Assembly (NCBI GenBank): GCA_025352795.1
Contig: JANXSF010000102.1
Location: 1-64,000, forward strand
Origin: Acidobacteriota bacterium
GTDB lineage: Bacteria; Acidobacteriota; Terriglobia; Bryobacterales; Bryobacteraceae
DNA: 64,000 bases
Direction: 5' to 3'
The translations under genes were made by a program, and so were the position numbers. The notes under the pieces are model-generated. The model ran no database searches. It saw nothing but the letters and a program-made list of their open reading frames with translations, and had not been told where the DNA came from. Position 1 is the first letter of the stretch, and each line of letters begins with the position of its first letter. Positions 41,273-50,297 of this stretch are shown here, piece after piece.

Positions 41273-42426
41273 TCGGTGACTTCCAGTTGCGCTGAGCGCG
41301 TTGTTTGTAAAAATTCGGGAAAGGCCCCAAGGAGAATAGACTGCCTCATCCTGCGCATTATGTCAAGGTAACAATGAATGTTGTGCAATGTGGCTAGTAC
41401 TGAGAACAGAATTTCCTGGGCAAGGAACAGATGGCGCAGGTACGAACGGGTAAAGTTCTTGCACGTGTAGCAATTACAAGTACTGTCAATAGGCTGATGG
41501 TCCTCCCGATACTGGGCGTTTTTGATGAGTACTTTTCCCTGCGATGTGAACAGGCATCCGTTGCGTGCATTGCGGCTGGGAAGCACGCAATCCATCATGT
41601 CCACTCCCCTGGCCACATACTCAGGTAACTCTTCCGGCATGCCCACACCCATCACGTACCGGGGCTTGTCCAGTGGCAACAATGGGGCCGTCAACTCAGC
41701 CATGGCCAGACTTTCCGGACGGGGTTCGCCGACTGATAATCCACCAATGGCGTAACCTTCGGCATCCAGTTCCATCAACTGCTCGGCGCATTGCTTGCGC
41801 AGATCCCCATACATTCCGCCCTGCACAATCGGGAACAGCGCATGGCGAGTCGGCAGACTATCCTGACGCTGGCGGTAATGCTCAAATGCATGTCGAGCCC
41901 AGCGCACGGTTCGTTCTGTCGAAGATTTTACACGATCATGGCTGGCTGGATATTCAATGCATTCGTCCAGCACCATCATGATGTCGCTACCCAAGGCCAC
42001 CTGGACATCAACAGTGGATTGGGGAGTGAACACATGTTTGTCCCCATTCAAATGACTGTGAAAAACTACGCCTTCTTCCGTCACAGTCCTGATCTTGCTC
42101 AAGCTAAACACCTGAAAACCGCCGGAATCGGTGAGAATCGCCCTCGGCCAGCGAATATATTCGTGAAGCCCACCAAATTGAGCCACCAGTTCATGACCAG
42201 GGCGCAGAAACAAGTGATAGGTGTTAGAAAGAATAATTTTCGCATCCAACTCCTCAATCAGTTGTTTTGGCGTCAGGCTTTTGACGGTCCCTTGCGTTCC
42301 AACTGGCATGAACACAGGGGTTTCAATGGTTCCGTGAGGAGTATGGAGCAATCCGGCACGAGCCCCTGTATGCGGGCAAGTGGCTTGGATCTCAAATCGA
42401 AGAGCTTTGTTGGAAGACTGAGGCAT
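41269..42426 (-). CDS. tgt: Queuine tRNA-ribosyltransferase
   Basis: 385 residues. TGT motifs: FMPVGTQGTVK, LSNTYHLFLRPG, ILTDSGGFQVFSL (substrate Asp), VQGGMYGDLRKQCAEQL, GGLSVGEP, and the zinc site CNCYTC with a downstream His. It exchanges guanine at position 34 of GUN-anticodon tRNAs for the queuosine precursor. Its ATG almost touches a possible start of the divergent ABC gene. It heads the long leftward block through secF and probably tonB. Confidence 0.95.
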   Translation of the reverse strand: MPQSSNKALRFEIQATCPHTGARAGLLHTPHGTIETPVFMPVGTQGTVKSLTPKQLIEELDAKIILSNTYHLFLRPGHELVAQFGGLHEYIRWPRAILTDSGGFQVFSLSKIRTVTEEGVVFHSHLNGDKHVFTPQSTVDVQVALGSDIMMVLDECIEYPASHDRVKSSTERTVRWARHAFEHYRQRQDSLPTRHALFPIVQGGMYGDLRKQCAEQLMELDAEGYAIGGLSVGEPRPESLAMAELTAPLLPLDKPRYVMGVGMPEELPEYVARGVDMMDCVLPSRNARNGCLFTSQGKVLIKNAQYREDHQPIDSTCNCYTCKNFTRSYLRHLFLAQEILFSVLATLHNIHCYLDIMRRMRQSILLGAFPEFLQTTRSAQLEVTD

Positions 42427-42472
42427 GAAATTGAGGACCTTTCTATTATCACTGGTTGCTATACTCGAAATC

Positions 42473-43654
42473 TTGGTTTCGATTCAACATGTTTCGAAGA
42501 TTTATCCGCTCTACAAGCGGCCCATCGACAGGCTGATTGAAGCAATTCCCTTGCTGGCCGAAAAGCGCAGCACAGAGTTTTGGGCCCTCCGCGATGTCAA
42601 TATACGTGTCGAAAAAGGTGAGTTTTTCGCATTAGTTGGCCCCAATGGATCAGGAAAAAGTACATTGTTGCAGGTTGCAGCAGGTATTTTGCAGCCATCG
42701 CGAGGTCGCGTCACTACCAAAGGGCGAGTTGCCGCACTGCTCGAACTGGGTGCAGGCTTTAATCCGGAATTCACTGGTCGTGAAAATGTGTACCTTAACG
42801 GCGAGATCATGGGCATCAAACGTGGCGAGATCGACACGATTTTCCCCAATATAGTAGCTTTTGCAGAGATCGGCGAGTTCATGGATCGTCCAGTAAAGGA
42901 ATACTCCAGCGGCATGTATGTTCGCCTTGCCTTCGCCACTGCAATTCACGTTGAACCTGAAATCTTGATTGTGGATGAGGCGCTGGCTGTCGGCGATGCT
43001 GTGTTCGCCAATCGTTGCATTCGGAAATTGGAAGAACTGAAGGAACGCAAAGTTACCATCCTATTTGTTTCACATGATTTAGGAATTGTGAAACGGCTTG
43101 CGGACAGGGCGGCGCTTTTGATTCACGGGGAAGTGGCCGCATTGGGCAAGCCCAGTGATGTGGTGAATCGTTACATTGGCCTGGTTCATGAACTGCAATT
43201 GCGCGAACATACAGAGCCGGACAAGGTTGGAAGCTATCGTCATGGCGATGGCGGAAGTCGCATTACTGCTGTGGATTTGGTCGGCGAACGAACTTCAGTA
43301 ATGAACGGTGAGACGGTGAAGATCCGGGTGCGGGCGGAGATTCTGCGCGACATGGAATCTCCACAAGTTGGATTGTTGATCCGCAATCGGTTAGGCCTGG
43401 ATATTTGGGGTACCAATACAGTTCTGGAAGGCATTGACCTGGGTTGCTGGAAAGCTGGCGAGGTTATGGAAGTGAATTTCAGCTTTGATTGCTTGCTGAC
43501 GCGCGGGGAATATACACTGACAGTTGCCACACAAAATCAAGACGGAAGCAGTCAGGATTGGATTGATGACCGCATGACAATCACCGTGATTGATGCCAAG
43601 GACGTGGCCGGCGTGATCCACTGGCCGGTGCGCATTGAATGGGGAAAGAGTTAA
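42473..43654 (+). CDS. Wzt-like polysaccharide ABC transporter ATP-binding protein
   Basis: About 393 residues from the TTG at 42473. The ATPase domain has Walker A GPNGSGKST (56-64), signature YSSGMYVRLAFA and Walker B ILIVDEALAVGD. After about residue 255 a beta-rich C-terminal domain of the Wzt type (VKIRVRAEILRDMESPQVGLLIRNRLGLDIWGTNT) should bind the glycan end. The family exports undecaprenyl-linked O-antigen or teichoic acid with a Wzm permease. No permease is adjacent in this window. An ATG at 42425 would add 16 hydrophobic residues atypical for the family; TATACT 7 bases before TTG suggests a leaderless start. The start is uncertain. Confidence 0.85.
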   Translation: MVSIQHVSKIYPLYKRPIDRLIEAIPLLAEKRSTEFWALRDVNIRVEKGEFFALVGPNGSGKSTLLQVAAGILQPSRGRVTTKGRVAALLELGAGFNPEFTGRENVYLNGEIMGIKRGEIDTIFPNIVAFAEIGEFMDRPVKEYSSGMYVRLAFATAIHVEPEILIVDEALAVGDAVFANRCIRKLEELKERKVTILFVSHDLGIVKRLADRAALLIHGEVAALGKPSDVVNRYIGLVHELQLREHTEPDKVGSYRHGDGGSRITAVDLVGERTSVMNGETVKIRVRAEILRDMESPQVGLLIRNRLGLDIWGTNTVLEGIDLGCWKAGEVMEVNFSFDCLLTRGEYTLTVATQNQDGSSQDWIDDRMTITVIDAKDVAGVIHWPVRIEWGKS

Positions 43655-45108
43655 TGGCTAATCAAGATACGCAATTTTTTGGACATCCGCGGGGACTGGC
43701 CACGTTGTTTTTCACAGAGATGTGGGAACGCTTCAGCTACTACGGCATGCGGGCGCTGCTGATTTTGTTCATGGTTGCGCCAGTGGCTAGCGGTGGCTTG
43801 GGGTTCGACAAAACCAAAGCAGGGGCCATTTACGGCTTATACACGGGCACCGTTTATCTGGCCTGTCTGCCCGGAGGATGGATTGCAGATCGAATTCTTG
43901 GTGCGAAAAAGGCGGTCCTGATGGGTGGTGTTTTAATTGCACTGGGGCATGTTTGCCTGGCCTTGCCGCTGTTAAATACTTTCTATTTTGGACTGCTGTT
44001 AATCGTTTGTGGAACAGGTTTATTGAAGCCCAACGTCAGCGCTCTAGTGGGCTCGCTGTACGACAAAGGCGACATACGACGGGACTCAGGGTTTTCAATT
44101 TTTTACATGGGCATTAACACCGGGGCGACCATTGCTCCGATCATTTGTGGCTATGTTGGCCAGCGGGTCAACTGGCACTATGGATTCGGTTTGGCGGCCC
44201 TGGGGATGATGGCTGGGGTGATTCAATTCTGGTTTGGGTCCAAACAATTCTCGGAAATAAAACCTTCGGAAACTGTTGTGACAGAAAGCACTGCCACCTT
44301 GCGCAAGTGGCTTGTGGCGGCACTGGGATTGGTTTGTATCGCTGGTGCGCTGCATATATTCGGCATGATAGAGATCACCGCTATTTCCATTTCCAATACT
44401 TTTGGCGTGCTCTTAGTGATCACGGTTGTGGCGTCCTTCGGTGGCCTTTTATTTTTTGGTGATTGGACACGTGAAGAGCGCCAGCGTCTGGGTGTGATCC
44501 TGGTTTTATTTCTTGCCGCCTGTATTTTTTGGTCATCCTTTGAGCAGGCTGGATCAACGCTCAATCTTTTTGCACAAGAACACACCGCAACCCAATTATT
44601 AGGTATCGACTTCCCAGCCAGTGCGCTTCAGTTCGTTCAGCCGGGGGCGTTGATCTTGCTTGCCCCTCTGCTGGCGGGCATTTGGCTGAAATTGGGAAAC
44701 AGCGGTCCCACTACGCCTATGAAGTTTGTGATGGGACTGGCCTTTGTTGGATTGAGTTTTTTCCTGATGGCAGCGGCGGCTAAAACCTTGGCTCCTGGCG
44801 TCAAAGCAAGTGTAATTTGGTTGATTGGTTGTTACGTCCTTCATGCTGTTGGCGAGTTGTGCCTTAGCCCGGTGGGCTTAAGTGCCATGACCAAACTGGC
44901 ACCAAGGAATCTTGTAGGCCTGATGATGGGCTTGTGGTTTATGGCCACTTCAGTGGGAAATTTTATCAGTGGTCGCCTGGCCGGTGCCTACGACGGCATG
45001 CCCATTGCGCAACTGTTCACCATAGTTGGAATGGTGGGCATTGGATCAGCAATTTTCATGCTGTTTCTTACCAGGCCGATAGTAAAAATGATGGGAGGAG
45101 TGCGATGA
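43654..45108 (+). CDS. POT-family proton-coupled oligopeptide transporter
   Basis: About 484 residues. The family ExxER motif appears as EMWERFSYYGMRALL, followed by about 12-14 membrane helices and the second signature region FSIFYMGINTGATIAPIICGYVG. It imports di- and tripeptides with protons. The ATG at 43654 shares its A with the TAA of the ABC gene; GGGGAAAGAG precedes it. An M24 peptidase gene follows in ATGA overlap, which makes functional sense: imported peptides would be cleaved in the cytoplasm. Confidence 0.93.
   Translation: MANQDTQFFGHPRGLATLFFTEMWERFSYYGMRALLILFMVAPVASGGLGFDKTKAGAIYGLYTGTVYLACLPGGWIADRILGAKKAVLMGGVLIALGHVCLALPLLNTFYFGLLLIVCGTGLLKPNVSALVGSLYDKGDIRRDSGFSIFYMGINTGATIAPIICGYVGQRVNWHYGFGLAALGMMAGVIQFWFGSKQFSEIKPSETVVTESTATLRKWLVAALGLVCIAGALHIFGMIEITAISISNTFGVLLVITVVASFGGLLFFGDWTREERQRLGVILVLFLAACIFWSSFEQAGSTLNLFAQEHTATQLLGIDFPASALQFVQPGALILLAPLLAGIWLKLGNSGPTTPMKFVMGLAFVGLSFFLMAAAAKTLAPGVKASVIWLIGCYVLHAVGELCLSPVGLSAMTKLAPRNLVGLMMGLWFMATSVGNFISGRLAGAYDGMPIAQLFTIVGMVGIGSAIFMLFLTRPIVKMMGGVR
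45093..45100 (+). promoter_or_regulatory. Ribosome-binding site for the M24 peptidase gene
   Basis: GGGAGGAG inside the end of the transporter gene, 4 bases before the ATG at 45105. It decides this start over an upstream in-frame ATG at 44934 that would translate antisense-like sequence of the transporter gene in another frame. Confidence 0.75.
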
Positions 45109-46274
45109 ACATTGCAGACATCCAAAGCGCGTTGCGTGCGGAAAAGCTGGATGGTTGGTTGTTTTTTGATCATCATGGGCGCGATCCATTAGCCTATCGC
45201 GTACTGCAATTTGCACCGGAACGAATGACCACGCGGCGCTGGTATTATTTTATTCCGGCAACGGGCGAACCGCGCAAATTGGTGCATCAAATTGAATCAG
45301 GCATGCTCAATGCACTGCCTGGAGAAAAGATTCAGTACTCCGGTTGGGCGGCGCAAGTAGAAGGGATTCGAACCATTACCGGGGGTGCGAAAAAAGTGGC
45401 CATGCAGTATTCAGCCAACTGTGCCATCCCCTATGTGGCCATGGTGGATGCTGGGACCATTGAGCTGGTGCGGAGCCTTGGCCTTGAAATTGTTACTTCG
45501 GCGAATCTGGTCCAAGAATTTGAGGCTACATGGAATCAGGCTAAGCTGGATTCCCATTTGGAAGCTGGCAAACGCGTGGACAAAGTTCGCCGCACCGCCT
45601 TTGAACATATCGGTGATTGCTTGCGCGGTCGCGCCGCCATCACTGAATTTGAGGTGCAACAGTTCATTCTTCGTGCATTTGATGACGAAGGTTTATTGAC
45701 CGATCACGGTCCCATTGTTGGCGTCAATCATAACGCTTCCAATCCGCACTATGAGCCGACGCGGGAAAATTCTTCCCACATTTCGCAGAACGATCTGGTG
45801 CTAATTGACCTATGGGCCAAGCTGAAAACTGCGGGTTCAGTTTATTACGACATCACCTGGATGGGCTACGCCGGCGATCAACCGCCTAGCGAAATGGTGC
45901 GCGTGTTCGACATTGTTTCTGGCGCCAGAAATGCCGCCGTTGCATTCATCAAAAAGTCAGTAGTTGCCGGCGACAAGTTGTGCGGCTATCAGGTAGACGA
46001 CGTGGCCCGTGGGCATATTACGGAACATGGGTTAGCCGAATATTTCTTCCATCGGACAGGGCATTCCATTGGCGAAGAAGTCCATGGTACTGGCGCCAAT
46101 ATGGACAATTTGGAAACTCACGATGATCGCCGAATTATCCCTTGGACCTGCTTTTCCATTGAGCCTGGAATCTATTTGCCAGAGTTCGGTATCCGTTCTG
46201 AAGTGAATGTTTTTGTGGGAGAAGCAGAGGCCCGCGTTACTGGTGAAATTCAAACGGAGCTGTTCCTAATTTGA
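45105..46274 (+). CDS. M24 family metallopeptidase (Xaa-Pro aminopeptidase-like)
   Basis: About 389 residues. An N-terminal creatinase-like domain (about 1-160: IQSALRAEKLDGWLFFDHHGRDPLAYRVL) precedes the pita-bread catalytic domain with metal ligands in NDLVLIDLWAKL, YDITWMGY, RTGHSIGEEVHG and CFSIEPGIYLPEFGIRSEVNVFV. No signal peptide, so cytoplasmic. It probably removes N-terminal residues, perhaps ahead of proline, from peptides taken up by the coupled POT transporter. The stop overlaps the next gene's TTG start. Confidence 0.9.
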   Translation: MNIADIQSALRAEKLDGWLFFDHHGRDPLAYRVLQFAPERMTTRRWYYFIPATGEPRKLVHQIESGMLNALPGEKIQYSGWAAQVEGIRTITGGAKKVAMQYSANCAIPYVAMVDAGTIELVRSLGLEIVTSANLVQEFEATWNQAKLDSHLEAGKRVDKVRRTAFEHIGDCLRGRAAITEFEVQQFILRAFDDEGLLTDHGPIVGVNHNASNPHYEPTRENSSHISQNDLVLIDLWAKLKTAGSVYYDITWMGYAGDQPPSEMVRVFDIVSGARNAAVAFIKKSVVAGDKLCGYQVDDVARGHITEHGLAEYFFHRTGHSIGEEVHGTGANMDNLETHDDRRIIPWTCFSIEPGIYLPEFGIRSEVNVFVGEAEARVTGEIQTELFLI

Positions 46275-47827
46275 AACTAGCCATTGCTTTTTTGCTGGCA
46301 GTGCAGTCGGCAAAAGCCGGTAATACCTATGCCCTTCCCGCTTCTAAAGGTGCTGCGGAAATTGAATGGCTTTCCCATTCCAGTTTCCGATTCCTTCGTA
46401 GTTGGAGTGGACCCATTCCATCTAAACCGGACCGCGTCGCTGAAACGGTGGCCATTACCAGAACGAATAGAACAGGTGTCATTGAATTTCGATCAGAACA
46501 TCTGATAGTGAAGATTGTTGAGTCAACCCTAGCCCTGGAAGTTCGCGATGGTCTGGAAAAACTTTTACTACATGAGTCTTTCGGAGCCGAGCAAAAAGCT
46601 GGTCAAATCACCCTGCATCGGAAAATTCTTTTGAAGGAGGAATTCTTCGGTTTAGGCCCACGCACAGAGAAGATGCTCAGCGCAAAAGGAATGACCATCG
46701 ACTCCCAAAGTCCATATCTGATCTCCACAGCGGGATATGGATTGGATTACGGTTCCCCAGGAAACTTTCGTTTCGACCTGGGAAAGACCAATGATTCCGA
46801 TGCTCGCACGGAAATCACTGGCGTGAATCAGGTGGAGTACACGTTCCACTTCGGACCATCGGTAAAAGATATTTTTGAGGAACGAGCCAAGTGGTTGCCC
46901 CCAGTTGATTATGGCGAGGAAGACGTCAACGTGCGATCAGCACTACGCTTGCCTAAATTCGCACACAAGATGGAAAAGCAATCGGACACATGTATGGCGA
47001 TTTCGGCAATGGTCCACGCGTCTCTTTCGGGAACTCGGATTGCAGCCATCAATTTGGAAGACTATGCAGCGGACCAGAACATGCAGTTGTTGGGTCAACT
47101 GATTCCCATGATCTACCGTAAGGACTGGAGCGTGGCAACCGGCCTCCGTAAACAACTAACTCCGTTTCTGATCACTTATCTGCAAGAGGCCAAGGACAAG
47201 GGTTACCCAATGATTCACCCCTTGCCGATGCAGTTTCCAGACGACCCTGAAAGCTTGAAACGCAGCGATGAATTTATGCTTGGTGACGAAATTCTGGTGG
47301 CACCTTTTTGCGATCAACTGGACCATCGCACCGTTTATTTACCGCGCGGAAATTGGACCAGTTTCCCAGGTGGACAAAAATTCCCAGGACGACAGACTAT
47401 CGAAATCAAAGCGGTGAAAGGCGAAGTCCCGCTGTTTGTGAAGAACGGTGCCGTGTTGCCGCTGGCATCGTTAGCCGATCAAGGTCCCATGGAATTGCAC
47501 TACTATCCCAAACTGGGTGGTGAATTTTTTATCTGGGAACCAGACGCCGATTTTATTTCTCAGCTTCACGCTTCGCCTGCACTGGATTATTATCGTGTTG
47601 AGTCAGAGACCAAAAAGGACAGGGTATACGAATGGGTTTTGCATCACATGGATGCCCCAACCAGAGTCCAAATGGTGGATGGACCGGAGTTCAAAAAAGT
47701 AGATTCCTTTGACGCACAAGGGCTGAACCAGTGGCTGTTCGATTCTATGAAAAGGGAAGTCCGCCTGCGGGTTTACGCAACGGTGGGCGGTCACGAGATT
47801 ATAAATATCTGGTTGGTGAATAGGTGA
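46271..47827 (+). CDS. GH31-like secreted protein with shortened catalytic barrel
   Basis: 518 residues from a TTG start (TTGA overlap). A signal peptide (KLAIAFLLAVQSAKAG) precedes a mutarotase-like N-domain as in family GH31 (FFGLGPRTEKM, SPYLISTAGYGLDYG). After about residue 205 the expected TIM barrel is much shortened: LSGTRIAAINLEDYA, LRKQLTPFLITYLQEAKDKGYPMIHPLPMQFPDD and LGDEILVAPF correspond to the second half only. The usual WxDMNE-type nucleophile segment is absent. The C-terminal beta domains (VYLPRGNWTSF, PLFVKNGAVLPL) are present. Normal GH31 enzymes exceed 650 residues, so this may be an inactive or altered homologue. Confidence 0.75.
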   Translation: MKLAIAFLLAVQSAKAGNTYALPASKGAAEIEWLSHSSFRFLRSWSGPIPSKPDRVAETVAITRTNRTGVIEFRSEHLIVKIVESTLALEVRDGLEKLLLHESFGAEQKAGQITLHRKILLKEEFFGLGPRTEKMLSAKGMTIDSQSPYLISTAGYGLDYGSPGNFRFDLGKTNDSDARTEITGVNQVEYTFHFGPSVKDIFEERAKWLPPVDYGEEDVNVRSALRLPKFAHKMEKQSDTCMAISAMVHASLSGTRIAAINLEDYAADQNMQLLGQLIPMIYRKDWSVATGLRKQLTPFLITYLQEAKDKGYPMIHPLPMQFPDDPESLKRSDEFMLGDEILVAPFCDQLDHRTVYLPRGNWTSFPGGQKFPGRQTIEIKAVKGEVPLFVKNGAVLPLASLADQGPMELHYYPKLGGEFFIWEPDADFISQLHASPALDYYRVESETKKDRVYEWVLHHMDAPTRVQMVDGPEFKKVDSFDAQGLNQWLFDSMKREVRLRVYATVGGHEIINIWLVNR

Positions 47828-47831
47828 TACG

Positions 47832-48821
47832 ATGAACGTCTATTTTTTTCGATTCGTCGGGTGCGCCATCGCACTGATTTTCCTGTGGAACGCCGCCGTT
47901 GGCCAACCACAAACCAAGCATTGGTACAAAGGAAATCTGCATACTCACACCACCATGAGCGATGGCGATTCCACTCCTGATGTGGTGGCGAAGTGGTACA
48001 AGGACAATGGCTATCAATTTCTGATTTTGTCTGATCACAATGTATTAACGCCAGTTGCCGAACTTAACTCCAGGCTTGCCGAAGCGGAAAAATACCTATT
48101 GATACCCGGTGAGGAAGTCACTACGGTTATGGATGCAAAGCCCATCCACATTAACGCCTATGGGCTGGATTCTGTTGTGAAACCGATGCAGGGCGACACC
48201 ATGACACACCACATTCAAGGCAATGTGAATCTGATCCAACAAGCTGGAGCCATTCCATCGTTGAACCATCCTAATTTTGGTTGGGCCATCCAATCTAAAG
48301 ATTTGTTGGCCATTCAGAACCTTCCTATGATTGAAGTCTATAACGGTCATCCCAGCGTGAACAATCGCGGCGGAGGTGGCGCGGAATCATTGGAACAGAT
48401 GTGGGACGCATTGTTGACGGCACGCAAAAAAGTATTTGGAATCGCGGTGGATGACGCACACCACTTCAAGAAATTCAGCAAGGCTGATTCCAACCCAGGG
48501 CGCGGCTGGGTGGTGGTTCGTGCTGCTTCTCTGTCTCGTAGAAACATTATGGATTCCATTGCTGCCGGTGATTTCTATTCGACCTCCGGGGTGGAACTGG
48601 CTGAGCTTGAAACCAGCGCACAAACCATTCGGCTGAGCATTAAACAAGTAGGCACTTTGAAGTACACAACTGATTTCCTTGGATCTAAGGGGAAGCTTCT
48701 CAATCGTATTCATGGGCTGAATGCTGCTTACAAAATCAAAGGTAACGAACCCTATGTAAGGGCTGTGGTGCATTGTTCTAATGGCGACGATGCCTGGGTG
48801 CAGCCAGTGGTCCGACCCTAA
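47832..48821 (+). CDS. Secreted PHP-domain metal-dependent hydrolase (CehA-like)
   Basis: 329 residues. After a signal peptide (CAIALIFLWNAAVGQP) the PHP motif GNLHTHTTMSDGDS supplies His37 and His39; Asp68-His69 lie in LILSDHN; further His occur in HINAYG, SLNHPNFGW and VDDAHHF. The family hydrolyses phosphoesters or carbamate-type esters using two or three metal ions. In the cell it should act in the periplasm. AGGTG precedes the ATG by 5 bases and it follows the GH31-like gene after 4 bases; both may process the same sugar compound, by inference. Confidence 0.87.
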   Translation: MNVYFFRFVGCAIALIFLWNAAVGQPQTKHWYKGNLHTHTTMSDGDSTPDVVAKWYKDNGYQFLILSDHNVLTPVAELNSRLAEAEKYLLIPGEEVTTVMDAKPIHINAYGLDSVVKPMQGDTMTHHIQGNVNLIQQAGAIPSLNHPNFGWAIQSKDLLAIQNLPMIEVYNGHPSVNNRGGGGAESLEQMWDALLTARKKVFGIAVDDAHHFKKFSKADSNPGRGWVVVRAASLSRRNIMDSIAAGDFYSTSGVELAELETSAQTIRLSIKQVGTLKYTTDFLGSKGKLLNRIHGLNAAYKIKGNEPYVRAVVHCSNGDDAWVQPVVRP

Positions 48822-48824
48822 GCC

Positions 48825-49493
48825 ATGGCAAATCGCTACGAACATAAAGACAGCCCGTATTCTAGTCACAGCCACTTACTGGGTCTCTTACCTGATGTGG
48901 GGAAAGGTAAGCGATTGCTGGATGTTGGATGTTGGGATGGGTCAGTAAGCCAGTTGTACTTGGAGCGAGGATTTACTGTGGTTGGGATTGAGCGCACACG
49001 CCACGCAAACCTTCCACAACAACTGCAATTGGTGGAGGCTGATTTGAACATCGGGCTGCCTCCAATACAAGGAACGTTTGAATATATTGTCTGTGCCGAT
49101 GTCCTGGAGCACGTTCTGAATCCAGGCGAGATACTAAAGCAACTTAGACCCTTCGTTAAGCCTGATGGCAGATTACTCGCGTCATTACCGAACAGTGGAC
49201 ACTGGTTTTTTAGGCTGATGGTTTTGATTGGCAGGTTCCCCAAACATGATAACGGACTGTTTGACCGAACCCATTTGCACTTCTTTACCTGGGACGGTTG
49301 GGAAGAACTATTTCGTCATTCGGGCTATACTATCGAAAGCGTTCAGCCGACCGCAATTCCGGTGGCGAGGGCCTTGCCTGGTCGGAACAGATGGCTGACC
49401 GTTGGAATTGGAGAACGTCTGAACTTTTTGCTGGGAAAGCTTTGGTTACGCTTTTTTGCGTATCAGTTTGTGATTCAGGCAAAGGTAATTTAG
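48825..49493 (+). CDS. Class I SAM-dependent methyltransferase
   Basis: 222 residues. Motif I is LLDVGCWDGSVSQLYLERG; VVGIERTRHANLPQ and VCADVLEHVLNPGEILKQLRP complete a Methyltransf_11/23-type fold. The segment SLPNSGHWFFRLMVLIGRFPKHDNGLFDRTHLHFFTW is typical of methyltransferases found with glycosyltransferases. It sits directly before a GT2 gene (9-base gap), so the substrate is probably a glycan or lipid-linked intermediate, by inference. Confidence 0.87.
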   Translation: MANRYEHKDSPYSSHSHLLGLLPDVGKGKRLLDVGCWDGSVSQLYLERGFTVVGIERTRHANLPQQLQLVEADLNIGLPPIQGTFEYIVCADVLEHVLNPGEILKQLRPFVKPDGRLLASLPNSGHWFFRLMVLIGRFPKHDNGLFDRTHLHFFTWDGWEELFRHSGYTIESVQPTAIPVARALPGRNRWLTVGIGERLNFLLGKLWLRFFAYQFVIQAKVI

Positions 49494-49502
49494 GGAATCG
49501 GA

Positions 49503-50294
49503 ATGCATACAAAGGCAAAAGTTGTGGTGGTGATGCCCGCATATAATGCGGCCAAAACGCTGCGTATGACCTATACCGAACTTCCCCACGAAGTAGTTGA
49601 TCTGGTGATTTTAGTGGATGACGGAAGCAAAGATGAAACCATTCAAATTGCCCGTGAATTGGGTTTGGAAATTTTTGTTCATGACCGAAACTACGGTTAT
49701 GGAGCCAACCAAAAAACTTGCTATCGGGAAGCGTTGAAGGCTGGTGCCGACATCATTGTGATGGTCCACCCGGACTATCAATATGACCCCACTCTGTTGC
49801 CGGAGATTATCCTCCCAATACAGGAAGGCAAAGCCGATGTTGTGCTTGGTTCGCGATTGCTGGCCGGGAATGTGATGGCGCAAGGCATGCCCTGGTGGAA
49901 ATATATTTCAAATCGGTTTCTAACCTGGGTTGAGAATGTGACGTTTGGATTGCACTTGGCGGAGTATCATACGGGCTACCGGGCTTATCGGCGCGAGGCG
50001 CTGGAAGCAGTCAATGTGGACATGAATTCCGACAACTTTATTTTTGATCAGGAAATTGTCGCGCAATTTGTGAATGCTGGTATGCGCATTGCTGAAGTTC
50101 CTGTACCCACCAGATATTTTGCGCAGGCATCCTCAGCAAGCTTTCTGCAAAGCACTCGTTACGGACTTTCCATTCTTGCGGTAACCACTCGATATTGGCT
50201 GCATGTGAACAAATTCTGGCGTCAACGAAAATTTGTGAGCCTTAAAGGCCGTTATGTTGCAGAGAACGCCAAAGCTGCACGGGCAAAGGGTTAG
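49503..50294 (+). CDS. GT2 glycosyltransferase (DPM1-like, soluble)
   Basis: 263 residues. GT-A motifs: VVVVMPAYNAAKTL, LVDDGSKDET, and MVHPDYQYDPTLLPE, where the metal-binding DxD is replaced by HPDY, a variant known among DPM-like enzymes; LGSRLLAGN and EYHTGYRAYRREAL follow. It likely transfers a sugar from a nucleotide donor to a lipid carrier. Downstream are two large membrane proteins that may flip or use that lipid-linked sugar. AGGGAATCGGA precedes the ATG. Confidence 0.87.
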   Translation: MHTKAKVVVVMPAYNAAKTLRMTYTELPHEVVDLVILVDDGSKDETIQIARELGLEIFVHDRNYGYGANQKTCYREALKAGADIIVMVHPDYQYDPTLLPEIILPIQEGKADVVLGSRLLAGNVMAQGMPWWKYISNRFLTWVENVTFGLHLAEYHTGYRAYRREALEAVNVDMNSDNFIFDQEIVAQFVNAGMRIAEVPVPTRYFAQASSASFLQSTRYGLSILAVTTRYWLHVNKFWRQRKFVSLKGRYVAENAKAARAKG

Positions 50295-50297
50295 GAC

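Noticed and set aside
42425-42472. ATG start of the Wzt-like gene
   Set aside because: It overlaps the tgt start and adds a hydrophobic stretch not seen in ABC ATPases; kept as an alternative only.
44934-45104. N-terminal extension of the M24 peptidase
   Set aside because: It is an alternative frame of the POT transporter; a strong ribosome-binding site marks the ATG at 45105.
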